From the NCBI GenBank assembly GCA_910579725.1, contig CAJTUD010000030.1, forward strand, positions 1 through 36,340: a DNA stretch of 36,340 bases. Reading direction: 5' to 3'. Shown piece after piece: positions 7,532 to 15,871 of the stretch (within the stretch, counting starts at the first letter, position 1; the number at the start of each line of letters is the position of its first letter). The DNA comes from an uncultured Oscillospiraceae bacterium. Its GTDB lineage: Bacteria > Bacillota > Clostridia > Oscillospirales > Oscillospiraceae. The notes below the pieces were generated by a model. That model saw nothing but the letters and a program-made list of their open reading frames with translations, had not been told where the DNA came from and did no database searches. The position numbers were made by a program, and so were the translations under genes.

Positions 7532-8722
7532 ATGAATTTTATTTTTATTTCCCCACAGTTTCCCCGTACCTATTGGAATTTCTGCGACCGGCTGCGCCGG
7601 AACGGCGTTACGGTGCTGGGCATCGGCGATACGCCGTATGACGAATTGGAAGAGCCCCTGAAGCGGACGCTGACGGAATATTACCGTGTGGACAGCATGG
7701 AGGATTATGGTCAGATGTTTCGCGCAGTGGCCTTTTTTTCCTTTAAATATGGGAAAATTGACTGGCTGGAATCCAATAATGAATACTGGCTGGAACAGGA
7801 TGCCCGGCTCCGCACAGATTTCCATATCACCTCCGGCGCGGATGAACGGGCCGCCGCCGCTTTCAGAAGCAAGTCCGGCATGAAGGCGTATTACGCCAAG
7901 GCCGGCGTACCTTCCGCCCGCTGCCACAGAATCAGGACACGGAAGGCGGCGGAAAAATTTCTGAAGGAGGTTGGTTATCCGGTAATTGTCAAGCCGGATG
8001 CCGGCGTGGGGGCCAGCAATACCAGCCGGCTGGACAACGAGGAGCAGCTTGACGCCTTTTTCCGGAATTTCCCTCCCGTTCCATATGTCATGGAGGAATT
8101 TGTCGCCGGGGATATTGTCTCCTACGATGCGGTCACAGATTCCCATATGGAGCCGCTTTTTGAGTCTATGGGCTGCTTTCCGCCGTCCATTATGGATATT
8201 GTCAATGAAAACCGGGAGCTGGCATACTATATCGCCCCCGATGTTCCGGAGGAGCTGGCAAAGCTGGGAAGGGCTGCGGTGAAGGCATTCCGGGCCGGAA
8301 GCCGGTTTGTGCATCTGGAGTTTTTCCGCCTGTCCGGAGATAAAAAGGGGCTGGGCAAAAAGGGGGATTACGTGGGCCTGGAGGTCAACATGCGCCCCGC
8401 CGGCGGATATACCCCGGACATGATGAACTATGCCCACGGCGTGGACGTCTACCAGATTTGGGCGGATATGGTGACGGAGGACAGCCGCCGGGCGGCTTCC
8501 GGCGGCGAGGATTGCTGCTGTGTCTATGCCAGCCGACGGGATGGCGCGGTGTATGTCCGCTCCCATCAGGAGATTCTCGATCACTTTGGAAGCCGGATTG
8601 TCATGTGCGAACGGATGCCGGATTTGATTGCCCCCGCCATGGGCAACCAGATGTATACCGCCCGGGTGCCGGACGAGGAAGCGGCGGCGGCATTCATTCA
8701 TTTTGTAACGGAGAGGGTCTAG
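7532..8722 (+). CDS. ATP-grasp family ligase-like protein
   Basis: The 396-residue protein carries the ATP-grasp fold. The pre-ATP-grasp N-terminal domain begins MNFIFISPQFPRTYWNF. The nucleotide-binding block GYPVIVKPDAGVGASNTSR is near residue 150. EEFVAGDIVSYDAV and the metal-binding strand LEVNMRPAGGYTPDMM follow. ATP-grasp enzymes join a carboxylate to an amine or thiol through an acyl-phosphate; the substrate cannot be read here. I chose the ATG at 7532 (AAAGGA eleven bases upstream, protein begins like its relatives). ATGs at 7511 and 7424 in the same frame have poorer ribosome sites and add unrelated residues. It stands alone, convergent with the next gene. Confidence 0.85.
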   Translation: MNFIFISPQFPRTYWNFCDRLRRNGVTVLGIGDTPYDELEEPLKRTLTEYYRVDSMEDYGQMFRAVAFFSFKYGKIDWLESNNEYWLEQDARLRTDFHITSGADERAAAAFRSKSGMKAYYAKAGVPSARCHRIRTRKAAEKFLKEVGYPVIVKPDAGVGASNTSRLDNEEQLDAFFRNFPPVPYVMEEFVAGDIVSYDAVTDSHMEPLFESMGCFPPSIMDIVNENRELAYYIAPDVPEELAKLGRAAVKAFRAGSRFVHLEFFRLSGDKKGLGKKGDYVGLEVNMRPAGGYTPDMMNYAHGVDVYQIWADMVTEDSRRAASGGEDCCCVYASRRDGAVYVRSHQEILDHFGSRIVMCERMPDLIAPAMGNQMYTARVPDEEAAAAFIHFVTERV

Positions 8723-8761
8723 GCTGTCGAAAAAGCGAGCAGCCAATTTTTTGATACACAG

Positions 8762-8799
8762 AGTCTGAGCCGCCCTGCTGATGCGGGGCGGCTCAGACT
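8762..8799. terminator. Hairpin between convergent genes
   Basis: A 14-bp stem AGTCTGAGCCGCCC / GGGCGGCTCAGACT (8762-8775 and 8786-8799) lies between the ATP-grasp gene and the minus-strand gene ending at 8807. T tracts are weak on both sides. Confidence 0.65.
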
Positions 8800-8806
8800 G
8801 CCGTAT

Positions 8807-9880
8807 TCAGTCCGGCAGGACCTCGAAGTCATATTGCGGATCGTTGGTAATCAGGAGCTCCCGCACACGGCCCAGACTGTCCAGCTCCGGCAGGCACAGG
8901 AAGGCAAAGCCCTCCCGGTTTCCCAGAAGGAGGCACCGCCGTCCGCGCATGCCCGCGTTTGTCAGAACGCCGGAGGCGCGGACGGTCATGCCCGCCTCCG
9001 CCAGATCCCGCTGTACGAGGGACAGCAGCGCCAAGGCGTTCTCCCGTCCCTCCTGCCGGTTTTCCAGGAAGGTGCACGCCCCATCGCTGTGCAGCAGAGG
9101 CCGCAGGCGCTGGACGCCGCCGTCCCGGAAAAAGGCGGCCAGCGCCGTCAGATTCCGCTCCTCGTCAAAAACCAGGCCGCCGGCGTATTCGCCCACCGCG
9201 CAGTCCCCGGAGAGGACGCACAGCGCCGACGCCACCGCCCCCGGCTTCACCAGGTCCCGCTGATCCTCCGCCACCAGCTCCATGGGATGGCACAGCTCCA
9301 CGTCTCCCATCCTGGTGGAAACGGTGACGCTGACGAATCTGGTCAGCGGCTCCATGCCCAGGTAGGTCTCCCCCACCCGGGCGTCTTTCACTGTGCCCTC
9401 CAGCAGCACCGTCTCCCGCTGGGCCTCCACCACGCCGGCGCAGGCTCCCTCGCTGTAGGCAATCCGCAGCGGAAAGCCCGCCATACCCAGGCGCAGCTCG
9501 TCCCCCTCCCGGAGATCCGGCAGTACGTCGGCGCAAAGCAAATCCACTACCGCCAGTTCCTCTCCGCCCTCCCGTCTGATCAGTACCCGGCGGCTGAGAG
9601 GGCCGGCGTCCTCCGGCGTCACATCCTTCACCATCCGGCAGACCCACTGGCAGGCGGTGGCGGCGTGGGTGTCCATGCCCAGCAGTTCCTCCTCCCCGCT
9701 CTCCGGGTCCAGGCGGGTGCGGATCACGGCGGCCGCGTCGCCTATCCGGTAAAAATAATAGTCACCGCCGTAACCGGGGATCCGCCGTCCCTCCGCCATG
9801 GCCAGTCCGGCCAGACGGAAGGCGTCCTCCGGCCGGGCGGCCAGCTCCGTCAGACCGAAGCTGTCCAACCGCGCCGCCAT
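8807..9880 (-). CDS. Conserved-looking protein of unknown function, coupled to a Dabb-domain gene
   Basis: I do not recognise this 357-residue acidic soluble protein. It has no signal peptide or membrane segment. Near its start is GYGGDYYFYRIGD followed by TRLDPESGEEELLGMDTHA and WVCRM, then an alternating hydrophobic pattern that suggests mixed beta structure. The start at 9880 has GAGGTG six bases upstream and lies only three bases after the stop of the Dabb gene, so the two are co-translated from the promoter at 10199-10227. A long open frame on the opposite strand is a composition shadow. Confidence 0.7.
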   Translation of the reverse strand: MAARLDSFGLTELAARPEDAFRLAGLAMAEGRRIPGYGGDYYFYRIGDAAAVIRTRLDPESGEEELLGMDTHAATACQWVCRMVKDVTPEDAGPLSRRVLIRREGGEELAVVDLLCADVLPDLREGDELRLGMAGFPLRIAYSEGACAGVVEAQRETVLLEGTVKDARVGETYLGMEPLTRFVSVTVSTRMGDVELCHPMELVAEDQRDLVKPGAVASALCVLSGDCAVGEYAGGLVFDEERNLTALAAFFRDGGVQRLRPLLHSDGACTFLENRQEGRENALALLSLVQRDLAEAGMTVRASGVLTNAGMRGRRCLLLGNREGFAFLCLPELDSLGRVRELLITNDPQYDFEVLPD

Positions 9881-9883
9881 GGG

Positions 9884-10165
9884 CTACACCTCGTAATCCA
9901 CCGCCGCGCGGCTGGTGCGGATGGCCTTGCACTTCTCCGACACCTCCACATGGCGGGGATCTTTTTTATAGAGCTCCAGGTCCTCCAGGGAGTCAAACAC
10001 GGAGGTCAGCACCGCGTCATAACCGCCGGGCACGCAGCTGACGCCCACCTCCTGCTCCCTGATCTGGGGAATCTTGCCTTTCAGCGCCCGCAGGCCCGCC
10101 AGGAACTCATGCATGGCCTCCTCCGTACCGGGCTGGAATTTCCACATGACAATGTGTTTAATCAC
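9884..10165 (-). CDS. Dabb-family (stress-responsive alpha-beta barrel) protein
   Basis: The 93-residue protein starts IKHIVMWKFQPGTEEA and continues with ALKGKIPQIRE, GYDAVLTSVFDSLEDLELYKKDPRHVE, the standard Dabb domain (PF07876), a small dimeric ferredoxin-like barrel. Functions in the family range from stress proteins to small-molecule enzymes, so no reaction is claimed. I chose the GTG at 10165 because GGAGAG is seven bases upstream and family members begin with IKHIV; the ATG at 10183 overlaps the ribosome site itself. It is the first gene of a two-gene operon. Confidence 0.88.
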   Translation of the reverse strand: MIKHIVMWKFQPGTEEAMHEFLAGLRALKGKIPQIREQEVGVSCVPGGYDAVLTSVFDSLEDLELYKKDPRHVEVSEKCKAIRTSRAAVDYEV

Positions 10166-10198
10166 GCTTTGTCTCTCCTTCATTGAAAAGTTGCCTCT

Positions 10199-10227
10199 AT
10201 TATATCCACTCCGGGGGAAAAATGCAA
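10199..10227 (-). promoter_or_regulatory. Promoter of the Dabb/unknown operon
   Basis: On the minus strand TTGCAT (10222-10227) and TATAAT (10199-10204) are 17 bases apart, about 30 bases before the GTG start. Confidence 0.75.
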
Positions 10228-10233
10228 GCGGGC

Positions 10234-11532
10234 CTATTCCCGTTTCCCGGACCTTTCCGGCCGGACCTGCTCCCGCGCGGCGCGTTTGATCTTATAGAGC
10301 TCCTCCGTGGCGAAGCTCAGCTTTGTCACCACGTTCTGCCGGGTGGGGTAGCAGTAGAGGCTGTCGTTGCCGGTAGAGATGTCCACGCAGTCATCCGGCC
10401 GGATGTAGCAGTAGTCGTACTCAATATGCAGTCCGTACATTCCCAGAGGCGGCCGGTGAATGCGGTAGGGCGAGCCGTTGTAGGTTCCCTCCACGATGAA
10501 GCCATCCTCCATGTCGTGGATCAGTCTGGCCTTCCCAAGCTTCTGGAACCGCCATGCGTTGGGCAGGGAGAAGACCTCCGCCTCGTCCTCGAAATGATAT
10601 GTCCCCGCCTCCAGCTGGGCGCGGACCTGACGCCGCTCCCACTCGAACCAGTCCGGCGGACAGGCAAACTCCGTTTCCCCCTCCAGGGCGCGGAGAACCC
10701 CCAGCTCGTCCATCTCCCACTCCTTGCCGCAGGCGGTGCAGCGCAGACGGGCTCCCCGGCTCTCCATCCGGCTCTCTGTCAGGCAGCGGGGACACTGGTA
10801 GAGCACCTTGTGCAGCCCCTCCGCCCGGAAGGGCTCCGTGATGCGGATGTTGTTCTCCCTCTGCCAGCGGTACTCATCGTACTCCATGGCCCGGCGGATC
10901 ACCTCGCCGATCTCTCCGGCGGATTTCTCCTTCACTTCTCCGGCGGTGAGCACCTGGGTCATGGTGGTGTAGAGAGGGACTTTCCGGGGCTGGCGGTAGT
11001 TCCAGAAGGGGGTGTGGAGATAGTTGCCATGATGGAGCAGCACCACCACCGGGACCCCCTGCTGCTTCACCAGCTTTCCCAGAGAGTCGGGGAGAATGGC
11101 GGTGGTACCGATGGGGGAATAGCGGGCCTCAGGGTACATGCAGAGGATGTCCCCGTAGTCATGGAGGACCTTTTTCACCGAACGGAGGAGAGTCATATCG
11201 GTGGTGAACTTCCGCTTGCACAGGCAGCCCAGCCACTCCATGATGAAGGGACGGCGGTAATAGCCGTCAATGGTGGCGATGTTGTTCACCGGATGGGGCC
11301 AGGTGGCGATGGAGCAGAGGTGAAAGTCCACAAAATACATGTGGTTGCTCAGCAGGATGTAGGGAGGCTTGAGGCCCTCCATATTGATTTTCTCGATCCG
11401 GTAGTCCTGTCCCAGCATGCTCAGGCCGCACAGCGAGCGAAGAATGGCGGTGAAGATCTTCCGCTGCCGCAGCGGAGGCCGGGTGGTGTCGTAGCGCTTG
11501 AGGCGGCCGTAGTTGACGTCGATGCTCTCCAT
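10234..11532 (-). CDS. PlsC-type lysophospholipid acyltransferase with zinc ribbon and extra C-terminal domain
   Basis: The N-terminal 200 residues carry acyltransferase motifs: the catalytic H-x4-D as NHMYFVDF, and motif III as MYPEARYSPIG. This places it with 1-acylglycerol-3-phosphate acyltransferases, which transfer an acyl chain from acyl-ACP or acyl-phosphate to a lysophospholipid at the inner membrane face. After about residue 250 comes a four-cysteine ribbon CPRC...CTAC, then a domain of about 140 residues without a recognised family. At 432 residues it is nearly twice the usual PlsC length. The start at 11532 has GGGAGG upstream. True substrate unknown; it could modify a lipid other than phosphatidate. 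Confidence 0.82.
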   Translation of the reverse strand: MESIDVNYGRLKRYDTTRPPLRQRKIFTAILRSLCGLSMLGQDYRIEKINMEGLKPPYILLSNHMYFVDFHLCSIATWPHPVNNIATIDGYYRRPFIMEWLGCLCKRKFTTDMTLLRSVKKVLHDYGDILCMYPEARYSPIGTTAILPDSLGKLVKQQGVPVVVLLHHGNYLHTPFWNYRQPRKVPLYTTMTQVLTAGEVKEKSAGEIGEVIRRAMEYDEYRWQRENNIRITEPFRAEGLHKVLYQCPRCLTESRMESRGARLRCTACGKEWEMDELGVLRALEGETEFACPPDWFEWERRQVRAQLEAGTYHFEDEAEVFSLPNAWRFQKLGKARLIHDMEDGFIVEGTYNGSPYRIHRPPLGMYGLHIEYDYCYIRPDDCVDISTGNDSLYCYPTRQNVVTKLSFATEELYKIKRAAREQVRPERSGKRE

Positions 11533-11577
11533 GGTAATCTCCCTCCCGCCGGACCGGGCCCGGCAGATATTGTTATC

Positions 11578-11606
11578 AGTTTACCATAAAGCGCCGGGAA
11601 AAGCAA
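11578..11606 (-). promoter_or_regulatory. Promoter of the acyltransferase gene
   Basis: Minus-strand TTGCTT (11601-11606) and TAAACT (11578-11583) are spaced by 17 bases and precede the ribosome site. Confidence 0.55.
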
Positions 11607-11664
11607 ATCCGGAATCTGGCAGGGTGACGAAATTCGCATCTTCCGTACTGCCGGTACAGATACG

Positions 11665-12600
11665 TTACAGGTGCGGCAGCTGCTCCCGATAGCGGCGCAG
11701 CTCCCTCTCGCTGTACCGGGACAGGACGCCGTTGAGTCGGGAAATCAGGACCTCTTGCTCCTCCGGCAGGCGGCCCTCCAGGTTGACGGCGTTGGACGCG
11801 CCCAAAGCGGCAAAGATCACCGGAATGTCCAGGCTCTCCACCAGGGTGCGGACCTCCTCCAGCTTCTCCCGCTCTCCGGCCTCCCGCCAGTTTCCGTCGA
11901 GAATTTCCCGGTACAGACGGGATTCCGGAAAGACGGTAAGCATGGAGGAGCCGATGCGGCGGGGGTGGGTCTGATTGAAGATTTCCGCGGAGCGGAGGGC
12001 GCTCTCCACGCCTCTGTCCGCCCCGGCGATGCCGGCCAGGTAGAAGAAGTGATACCCGATGCCCGCCATGTCCAGGCGGCGGGTTTGGGTGAGGATGTCC
12101 TCCGGGGCGTAGCCCTTGTCCATGAAGGCAAGGGCCTCGCCGTCCCCGGTCTCCACACCGATGGTGATCCCATCATATCCTGCCCGGGCCAGACGGATCA
12201 GCTCATCCTCCGTTTTCTCCGTCACATCCGTGATCCGGGCGAAGCAGCCGATGGAGCCGCACAAGGGAAAGTAGGTCCGGACCAGACCGGCGATGCGCTC
12301 CAGCCGCGCTGTTTTCAGCACGAAGGGATTGGCGCCTGTCAGAAAGACCCGGCGAACCCCCTCCGGCCGGTCCAGTCCCTGGAGTTTCAGGCCCAGCCGC
12401 TCCAGAGGGCCGGTTTCGTACAGCTGGGCCTCTTGCAGATCCGCCTCCACGTCTTCCAGGGGCGACATGCGGAAGGGGAAGGGCAGCCCGTCGTAAAGGG
12501 TGCAGAATTTGCAGCGGTGGTGGGTGCAGCCCGCCGTGACTTCGATGAGCAGGGAGCCGCTTTCGTAAGGCGGCCTCCAGATGGTTCCGGTAAAGTGCAT
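11665..12600 (-). CDS. Radical SAM protein (Elp3/MiaB/NifB-like core)
   Basis: The 311-residue protein binds a [4Fe-4S] cluster through C-x4-C-x2-C (GCTHHRCKFCTLYDG, around residues 25-34). This is the spacing seen in a group of clostridial Fe-S oxidoreductases. Further radical SAM features are FLTGANPFVL (beta-2 region), ITIGVETGDGEALAFMDKGY and YHFFYLAGIAG. No auxiliary cluster or B12 domain is seen, and the substrate is unknown. The start at 12600 has GAGGAG seven bases upstream. It sits beside the iron-uptake operon, transcribed divergently; a functional link through Fe-S supply is only a guess. Confidence 0.85.
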   Translation of the reverse strand: MHFTGTIWRPPYESGSLLIEVTAGCTHHRCKFCTLYDGLPFPFRMSPLEDVEADLQEAQLYETGPLERLGLKLQGLDRPEGVRRVFLTGANPFVLKTARLERIAGLVRTYFPLCGSIGCFARITDVTEKTEDELIRLARAGYDGITIGVETGDGEALAFMDKGYAPEDILTQTRRLDMAGIGYHFFYLAGIAGADRGVESALRSAEIFNQTHPRRIGSSMLTVFPESRLYREILDGNWREAGEREKLEEVRTLVESLDIPVIFAALGASNAVNLEGRLPEEQEVLISRLNGVLSRYSERELRRYREQLPHL

Positions 12601-12630
12601 AACGGTGCTCCTCTCTGTTGTATTTCTGCC

Positions 12631-12659
12631 ACTTTACCCCATGCCGCTCCATTCCGCAA
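12631..12659 (-). promoter_or_regulatory. Promoter of the radical SAM gene
   Basis: Minus-strand TTGCGG (12654-12659) and TAAAGT (12631-12636) are 17 bases apart, about 30 bases upstream of the ATG. Confidence 0.5.
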
Positions 12660-12785
12660 GTACGCAGTTTTTTCATATCAGGTACGCCGGGGCATACTGT
12701 TGGCGGTTTTCCACAAGGAAACCTCTGGTCATAGCGTTTGGATTTGATGCTTTTTATGAATTGTAAAAGTGCGGGGAGGTTTTTC

Positions 12786-12841
12786 TTGACAATTTGGTTA
12801 GGATATGCTAACCTATGGCTGCAAGTTAATTGCAGCTAACT
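12786..12841 (+). promoter_or_regulatory. Promoter of the feo operon with two DtxR/IdeR-type inverted repeats
   Basis: TTGACA at 12786-12791 is followed 17 bases later by a weak -10 (TAACCT, 12809-12814). The spacer contains a perfect inverted repeat GGTTAG-N6-CTAACC (12796-12813), close to the DtxR-family iron box core. A second, weaker repeat AGTTA-N8-TAACT (12824-12841) lies just downstream. Placement over the promoter is what iron-dependent repression needs. The regulator itself is not in the window. Confidence 0.7.
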
Positions 12842-12876
12842 AAAGTAAGCGTATACTACTAAGGGGGCTGAACGGG

Positions 12877-13086
12877 ATGCCGTTGACCATGGCGCGGCCG
12901 GGAGAGAGCGGACGGATCCGGAAAATTGGCGGAAAGCCGGAAACAAGGCGGTTTCTGGAGAATTTGGGCTTTGTAGCCGGAGGAAAGGTTTCTGTGATTG
13001 CCGTCATTGGCGGAAACGTCATTGCGGAGATCAAGGGGACCCGGGTGGCGGTCAACCGGGATATGGCCGCAAAAATTCTGATTTAG
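12877..13086 (+). CDS. feoA: FeoA-domain protein, first copy
   Basis: The 69-residue SH3-like FeoA domain has the typical ending V-x-V-I-x-x-x-G-G-N-V-I-A-E-I-K-G-x-R-V-A-V-x-x-x-M-A. FeoA is a small cytosolic partner of the ferrous-iron transporter FeoB. The start at 12877 has AAGGGGG nine bases upstream. First gene of a four-gene operon under the iron-box promoter. Confidence 0.88.
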   Translation: MPLTMARPGESGRIRKIGGKPETRRFLENLGFVAGGKVSVIAVIGGNVIAEIKGTRVAVNRDMAAKILI

Positions 13087-13097
13087 GAGGAATGATA

Positions 13098-13319
13098 ATG
13101 AAAACCTTGAAAAACACGAAAATTGGTTCCACCGTCCGTGTGGTGAAGCTCTATGGGGAGGGCACAGTGAAGCGGCGCGTGATGGATATGGGCATCACCA
13201 GAGGGGTGGACATCTACGTCCGTAAGACAGCTCCTCTGGGGGACCCAGTGGAGGTGACAGTCCGGGGCTATGAGCTGACACTGCGGAAGGCGGACGCAGA
13301 AATGATCGAGGTGCAATAA
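13098..13319 (+). CDS. feoA: FeoA-domain protein, second copy
   Basis: A 73-residue FeoA protein (TVRVVKLYGEGTVKRRVMDMG, then VDIYVRKTAPLGDPVEV, GYELTLRKADAEMI). The start at 13098 is used because GGAGG is seven bases upstream; the ATG at 13092 is too close to it. Two adjacent feoA genes before feoB are common in clostridia, and the two copies differ clearly in sequence, so they are not a recent duplication. Confidence 0.9.
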   Translation: MKTLKNTKIGSTVRVVKLYGEGTVKRRVMDMGITRGVDIYVRKTAPLGDPVEVTVRGYELTLRKADAEMIEVQ

Positions 13320-13433
13320 TGGGGTTCCTTTCCTCGGGGCTGCCCGAAATGGAAAGTGGGAGGACCTGCGCCACGTGATTCGTCCATACTAATTCTATAA
13401 GGAAAAGGTACGACAGGAAAGGAGAGATTTCTC

Positions 13434-15632
13434 ATGAGCATCCAAATTGCCTTGGCGGGCAACCCTAATACCGGAAAAACTACTCTGTTCAACGCCCTGA
13501 CAGGGGCAAACCAATATGTAGGCAACTGGCCCGGCGTTACTGTGGAAAAGAAAGAAGGTATGCTGAAAGGCCGCAAAGACGTTGTCATTACCGATCTGCC
13601 CGGTATCTATTCTCTGTCTCCCTGCACCCTGGAGGAGGTGGTGGCCCGGAATTATCTGCTGCAGGAGCGGCCCGATGTCATACTGAATATCATTGACGGA
13701 TCCAATCTGGAGCGAAACCTCTATCTGACCACTCAGCTGATGGAGCTGGGCATCCCTGTAGTGGTAGCTGTGAACATGATGGACGTGGTACGAAAGAACG
13801 GCGGCAGCCTGAACGCCGGAAAGCTGGCCGGCGCACTGGGCTGTGAGGTGGCGGAAATCTCCGCTGTCAGGGGAGAGGGCGTCGTGGAAGCGGCGGAGCG
13901 GGCTGTCGCGGCGGCAGGCGGTAAGGCATCTCTGCCGCCCCACCGGTTTTCTGGGAGCGTGGAGTGTGCTCTGACCCGTATTGAGGAGCTGGCTTTGCAG
14001 GCTCTCCCCGGGGAACAGCGGCGCTGGTACGCCATCAAGCTTTTTGAGCGAGATGAAAAGGTCCGGGAACAGCTGGACCTTACCTGCGAGGTGATGAACC
14101 ACATAGAGAGTACCATTGCCTCCTGTGAAGGAGAGCTGGACGAGGACGCGGAAAGCATCATTACCGCTCAGCGGTATGATTGGACCGGAGCCATCGCTGG
14201 CAGCTGCTTCCGTCACGGAAACGGCGGAGAGCTGACTGTCTCTGACCGCATTGACCGCATTGTTACCAACCGTATCCTGGCGCTGCCTATTTTTGCGGCG
14301 GTGATGGCCCTGGTGTACGCGGTCTCCATGGGCGGGTGGGCCGTCTCCATCGGTACCGCCGCTACCGATTGGGCCAACGACGTGCTCTTCGGCGAGTGGG
14401 TTCCGGGCTGGTTTGACGTTGTCCTGGGAGCTGCGGGCGTGGCGGAGGAAAGCTGGCTCTACGGTCTGATTCAGGAGGGCATCGTGGCCGGGGTGGGCGC
14501 GGTGCTGGGATTTGTGCCTCAAATGCTGGTGTTGTTTTTGTTGCTGTGCGTGCTGGAGGACGTGGGATATATGGCCCGGATCGCCTTCATCATGGACAGG
14601 CTTTTCCGGCGTGCCGGCCTGAGCGGCAAGAGCTTTATCCCCATGCTGGTGGCCACGGGCTGCGGAGTGCCCGGCATCATGGCCTCCCGGACTATTGAGC
14701 AGGATCGAGACCGGAGGATGACCGTCATGACCACCGGCTTCATGCCCTGCGGAGCAAAAATGCCTGTCATCGGCCTGTTTGCCGGAGCGCTGTTCGGGGG
14801 AGCCTGGTGGGTGGCCGCTTCCGCTTACTTTATTGGCGCAGCGGCGGTGATTGTCTCTGGAGTGATACTTAAAAAGTTCCGGGTGTTCTCCGGTGAACCC
14901 GCCCCTTTTGTCATGGAGCTGCCCGCCTACCACGTCCCTGATCCCGGCAGCGTTTTGCGAGGCGCCTGGGAGCGGGGGTGGAGCTTCATCAAACGGGCCG
15001 GTACCATAATTTTGCTCAGTTCCATTGTGCTGTGGTTTCTCCAGGGCTTCGGCTTTACGGCGGGCGGCTTCGCGATGGTGGAGGACAACAACGACTCCAT
15101 CCTGGCTGTAGCCGGCAGTGCGCTGGCCTGGATTTTCTACCCCTTGGGCTGGAAGGGCGAGATGGCCTGGAAAGCCGCCGTGGGGACTTTTACCGGCCTG
15201 ATTGCCAAGGAGAATGTGGTCGCGACCCTTGGCACCCTCTACCACTACGCGGGCGAGAGCGATGAACTGATCGGCGACAGCAGCCCCCTGTGGTCCCTGG
15301 TGGCTGCGGACTTCTCCGCTCTCACCGCCTACAGCTTCATGATCTTCAATCTCCTCTGCGCACCATGCTTTGCCGCCATGGGGGCCATCAAGCGGGAAAT
15401 GAACAGCGCCAGATGGACCTGGGGAGCTATCGGTTATATGTGTGGTTTCGCCTACGTTGTTGCCATGATCGTCTACCAGACCGGCGGTCTGATTACAGGG
15501 GAAGTGTCCTTCAGCGTTTTTACTGTCATTGCACTGATCCTGCTGGCTGGTCTGCTGTATCTGCTGTTTCGCCCCTGTAAGGAGAGCGGAGGAGCGATCC
15601 GTCTCAACCGGCGCTCCGCAGCAAACGTATAA
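13434..15632 (+). CDS. feoB: Ferrous iron transport protein B
   Basis: The 732-residue FeoB moves Fe2+ into the cytoplasm. The N-terminal GTPase shows G1 GNPNTGKTT (9-17), G2 T36, G3 DLPG (54-57) and G4 NMMD (114-117). The membrane part starts near residue 280 and contains the two gate repeats with conserved cysteines, including LVATGCGVPGIMASR and TGFMPCGAKMPV. Length and order are normal for the family. The ribosome site AAAGGAGAG precedes the ATG. The 114-base gap after the second feoA contains no further gene. A very long open frame on the opposite strand is a shadow. Confidence 0.97.
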   Translation: MSIQIALAGNPNTGKTTLFNALTGANQYVGNWPGVTVEKKEGMLKGRKDVVITDLPGIYSLSPCTLEEVVARNYLLQERPDVILNIIDGSNLERNLYLTTQLMELGIPVVVAVNMMDVVRKNGGSLNAGKLAGALGCEVAEISAVRGEGVVEAAERAVAAAGGKASLPPHRFSGSVECALTRIEELALQALPGEQRRWYAIKLFERDEKVREQLDLTCEVMNHIESTIASCEGELDEDAESIITAQRYDWTGAIAGSCFRHGNGGELTVSDRIDRIVTNRILALPIFAAVMALVYAVSMGGWAVSIGTAATDWANDVLFGEWVPGWFDVVLGAAGVAEESWLYGLIQEGIVAGVGAVLGFVPQMLVLFLLLCVLEDVGYMARIAFIMDRLFRRAGLSGKSFIPMLVATGCGVPGIMASRTIEQDRDRRMTVMTTGFMPCGAKMPVIGLFAGALFGGAWWVAASAYFIGAAAVIVSGVILKKFRVFSGEPAPFVMELPAYHVPDPGSVLRGAWERGWSFIKRAGTIILLSSIVLWFLQGFGFTAGGFAMVEDNNDSILAVAGSALAWIFYPLGWKGEMAWKAAVGTFTGLIAKENVVATLGTLYHYAGESDELIGDSSPLWSLVAADFSALTAYSFMIFNLLCAPCFAAMGAIKREMNSARWTWGAIGYMCGFAYVVAMIVYQTGGLITGEVSFSVFTVIALILLAGLLYLLFRPCKESGGAIRLNRRSAANV

Positions 15633-15639
15633 GGAAAGG

Positions 15640-15831
15640 ATGTTGTATCTCGTGTTTGCATACATATTTTCCCATCTGGGATATATCGCGGTAACACTGA
15701 CGTTGGCCCTGATTGTGTCTGCCGTCGTGGTAAGGCTGGTCAGGGACAGGAAAACTGGCAAGGGCGGCTGCGGCTGTGGCTGCAAGGGCTGTGCCAACGC
15801 ACCGTTATGCCGTCCTGCGGCTGAGAAATAA
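15640..15831 (+). CDS. FeoB-associated Cys-rich membrane protein
   Basis: The 63-residue protein has one membrane helix (about residues 5-32), a basic stretch RLVRDRKTGK and a glycine/cysteine cluster GGCGCGCKGCANAPLC. This is the layout of the FeoB-associated Cys-rich membrane protein family (PF12669), found after feoB in Firmicutes. It starts seven bases after the feoB stop with AAGGA upstream. The cysteines probably contact iron or the FeoB pore on the cytosolic side; that is inference. Confidence 0.88.
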   Translation: MLYLVFAYIFSHLGYIAVTLTLALIVSAVVVRLVRDRKTGKGGCGCGCKGCANAPLCRPAAEK

Positions 15832-15834
15832 TAG

Positions 15835-15862
15835 AAGGGGGCCGGCGTCAGCCGGCTCCCCT
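15835..15862. terminator. Bidirectional hairpin after the feo operon
   Basis: GGGG-GCCGGC / GCCGGC-t-CCCC with loop GTCA separates the feo operon from the convergent minus-strand gene. Confidence 0.65.
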
Positions 15863-15871
15863 TCCAAATTT

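Noticed and set aside
8834..11589. Long plus-strand frames opposite the Dabb operon and the acyltransferase
   Set aside because: Same composition effect; the minus-strand genes have clear motifs, promoters and ribosome sites.
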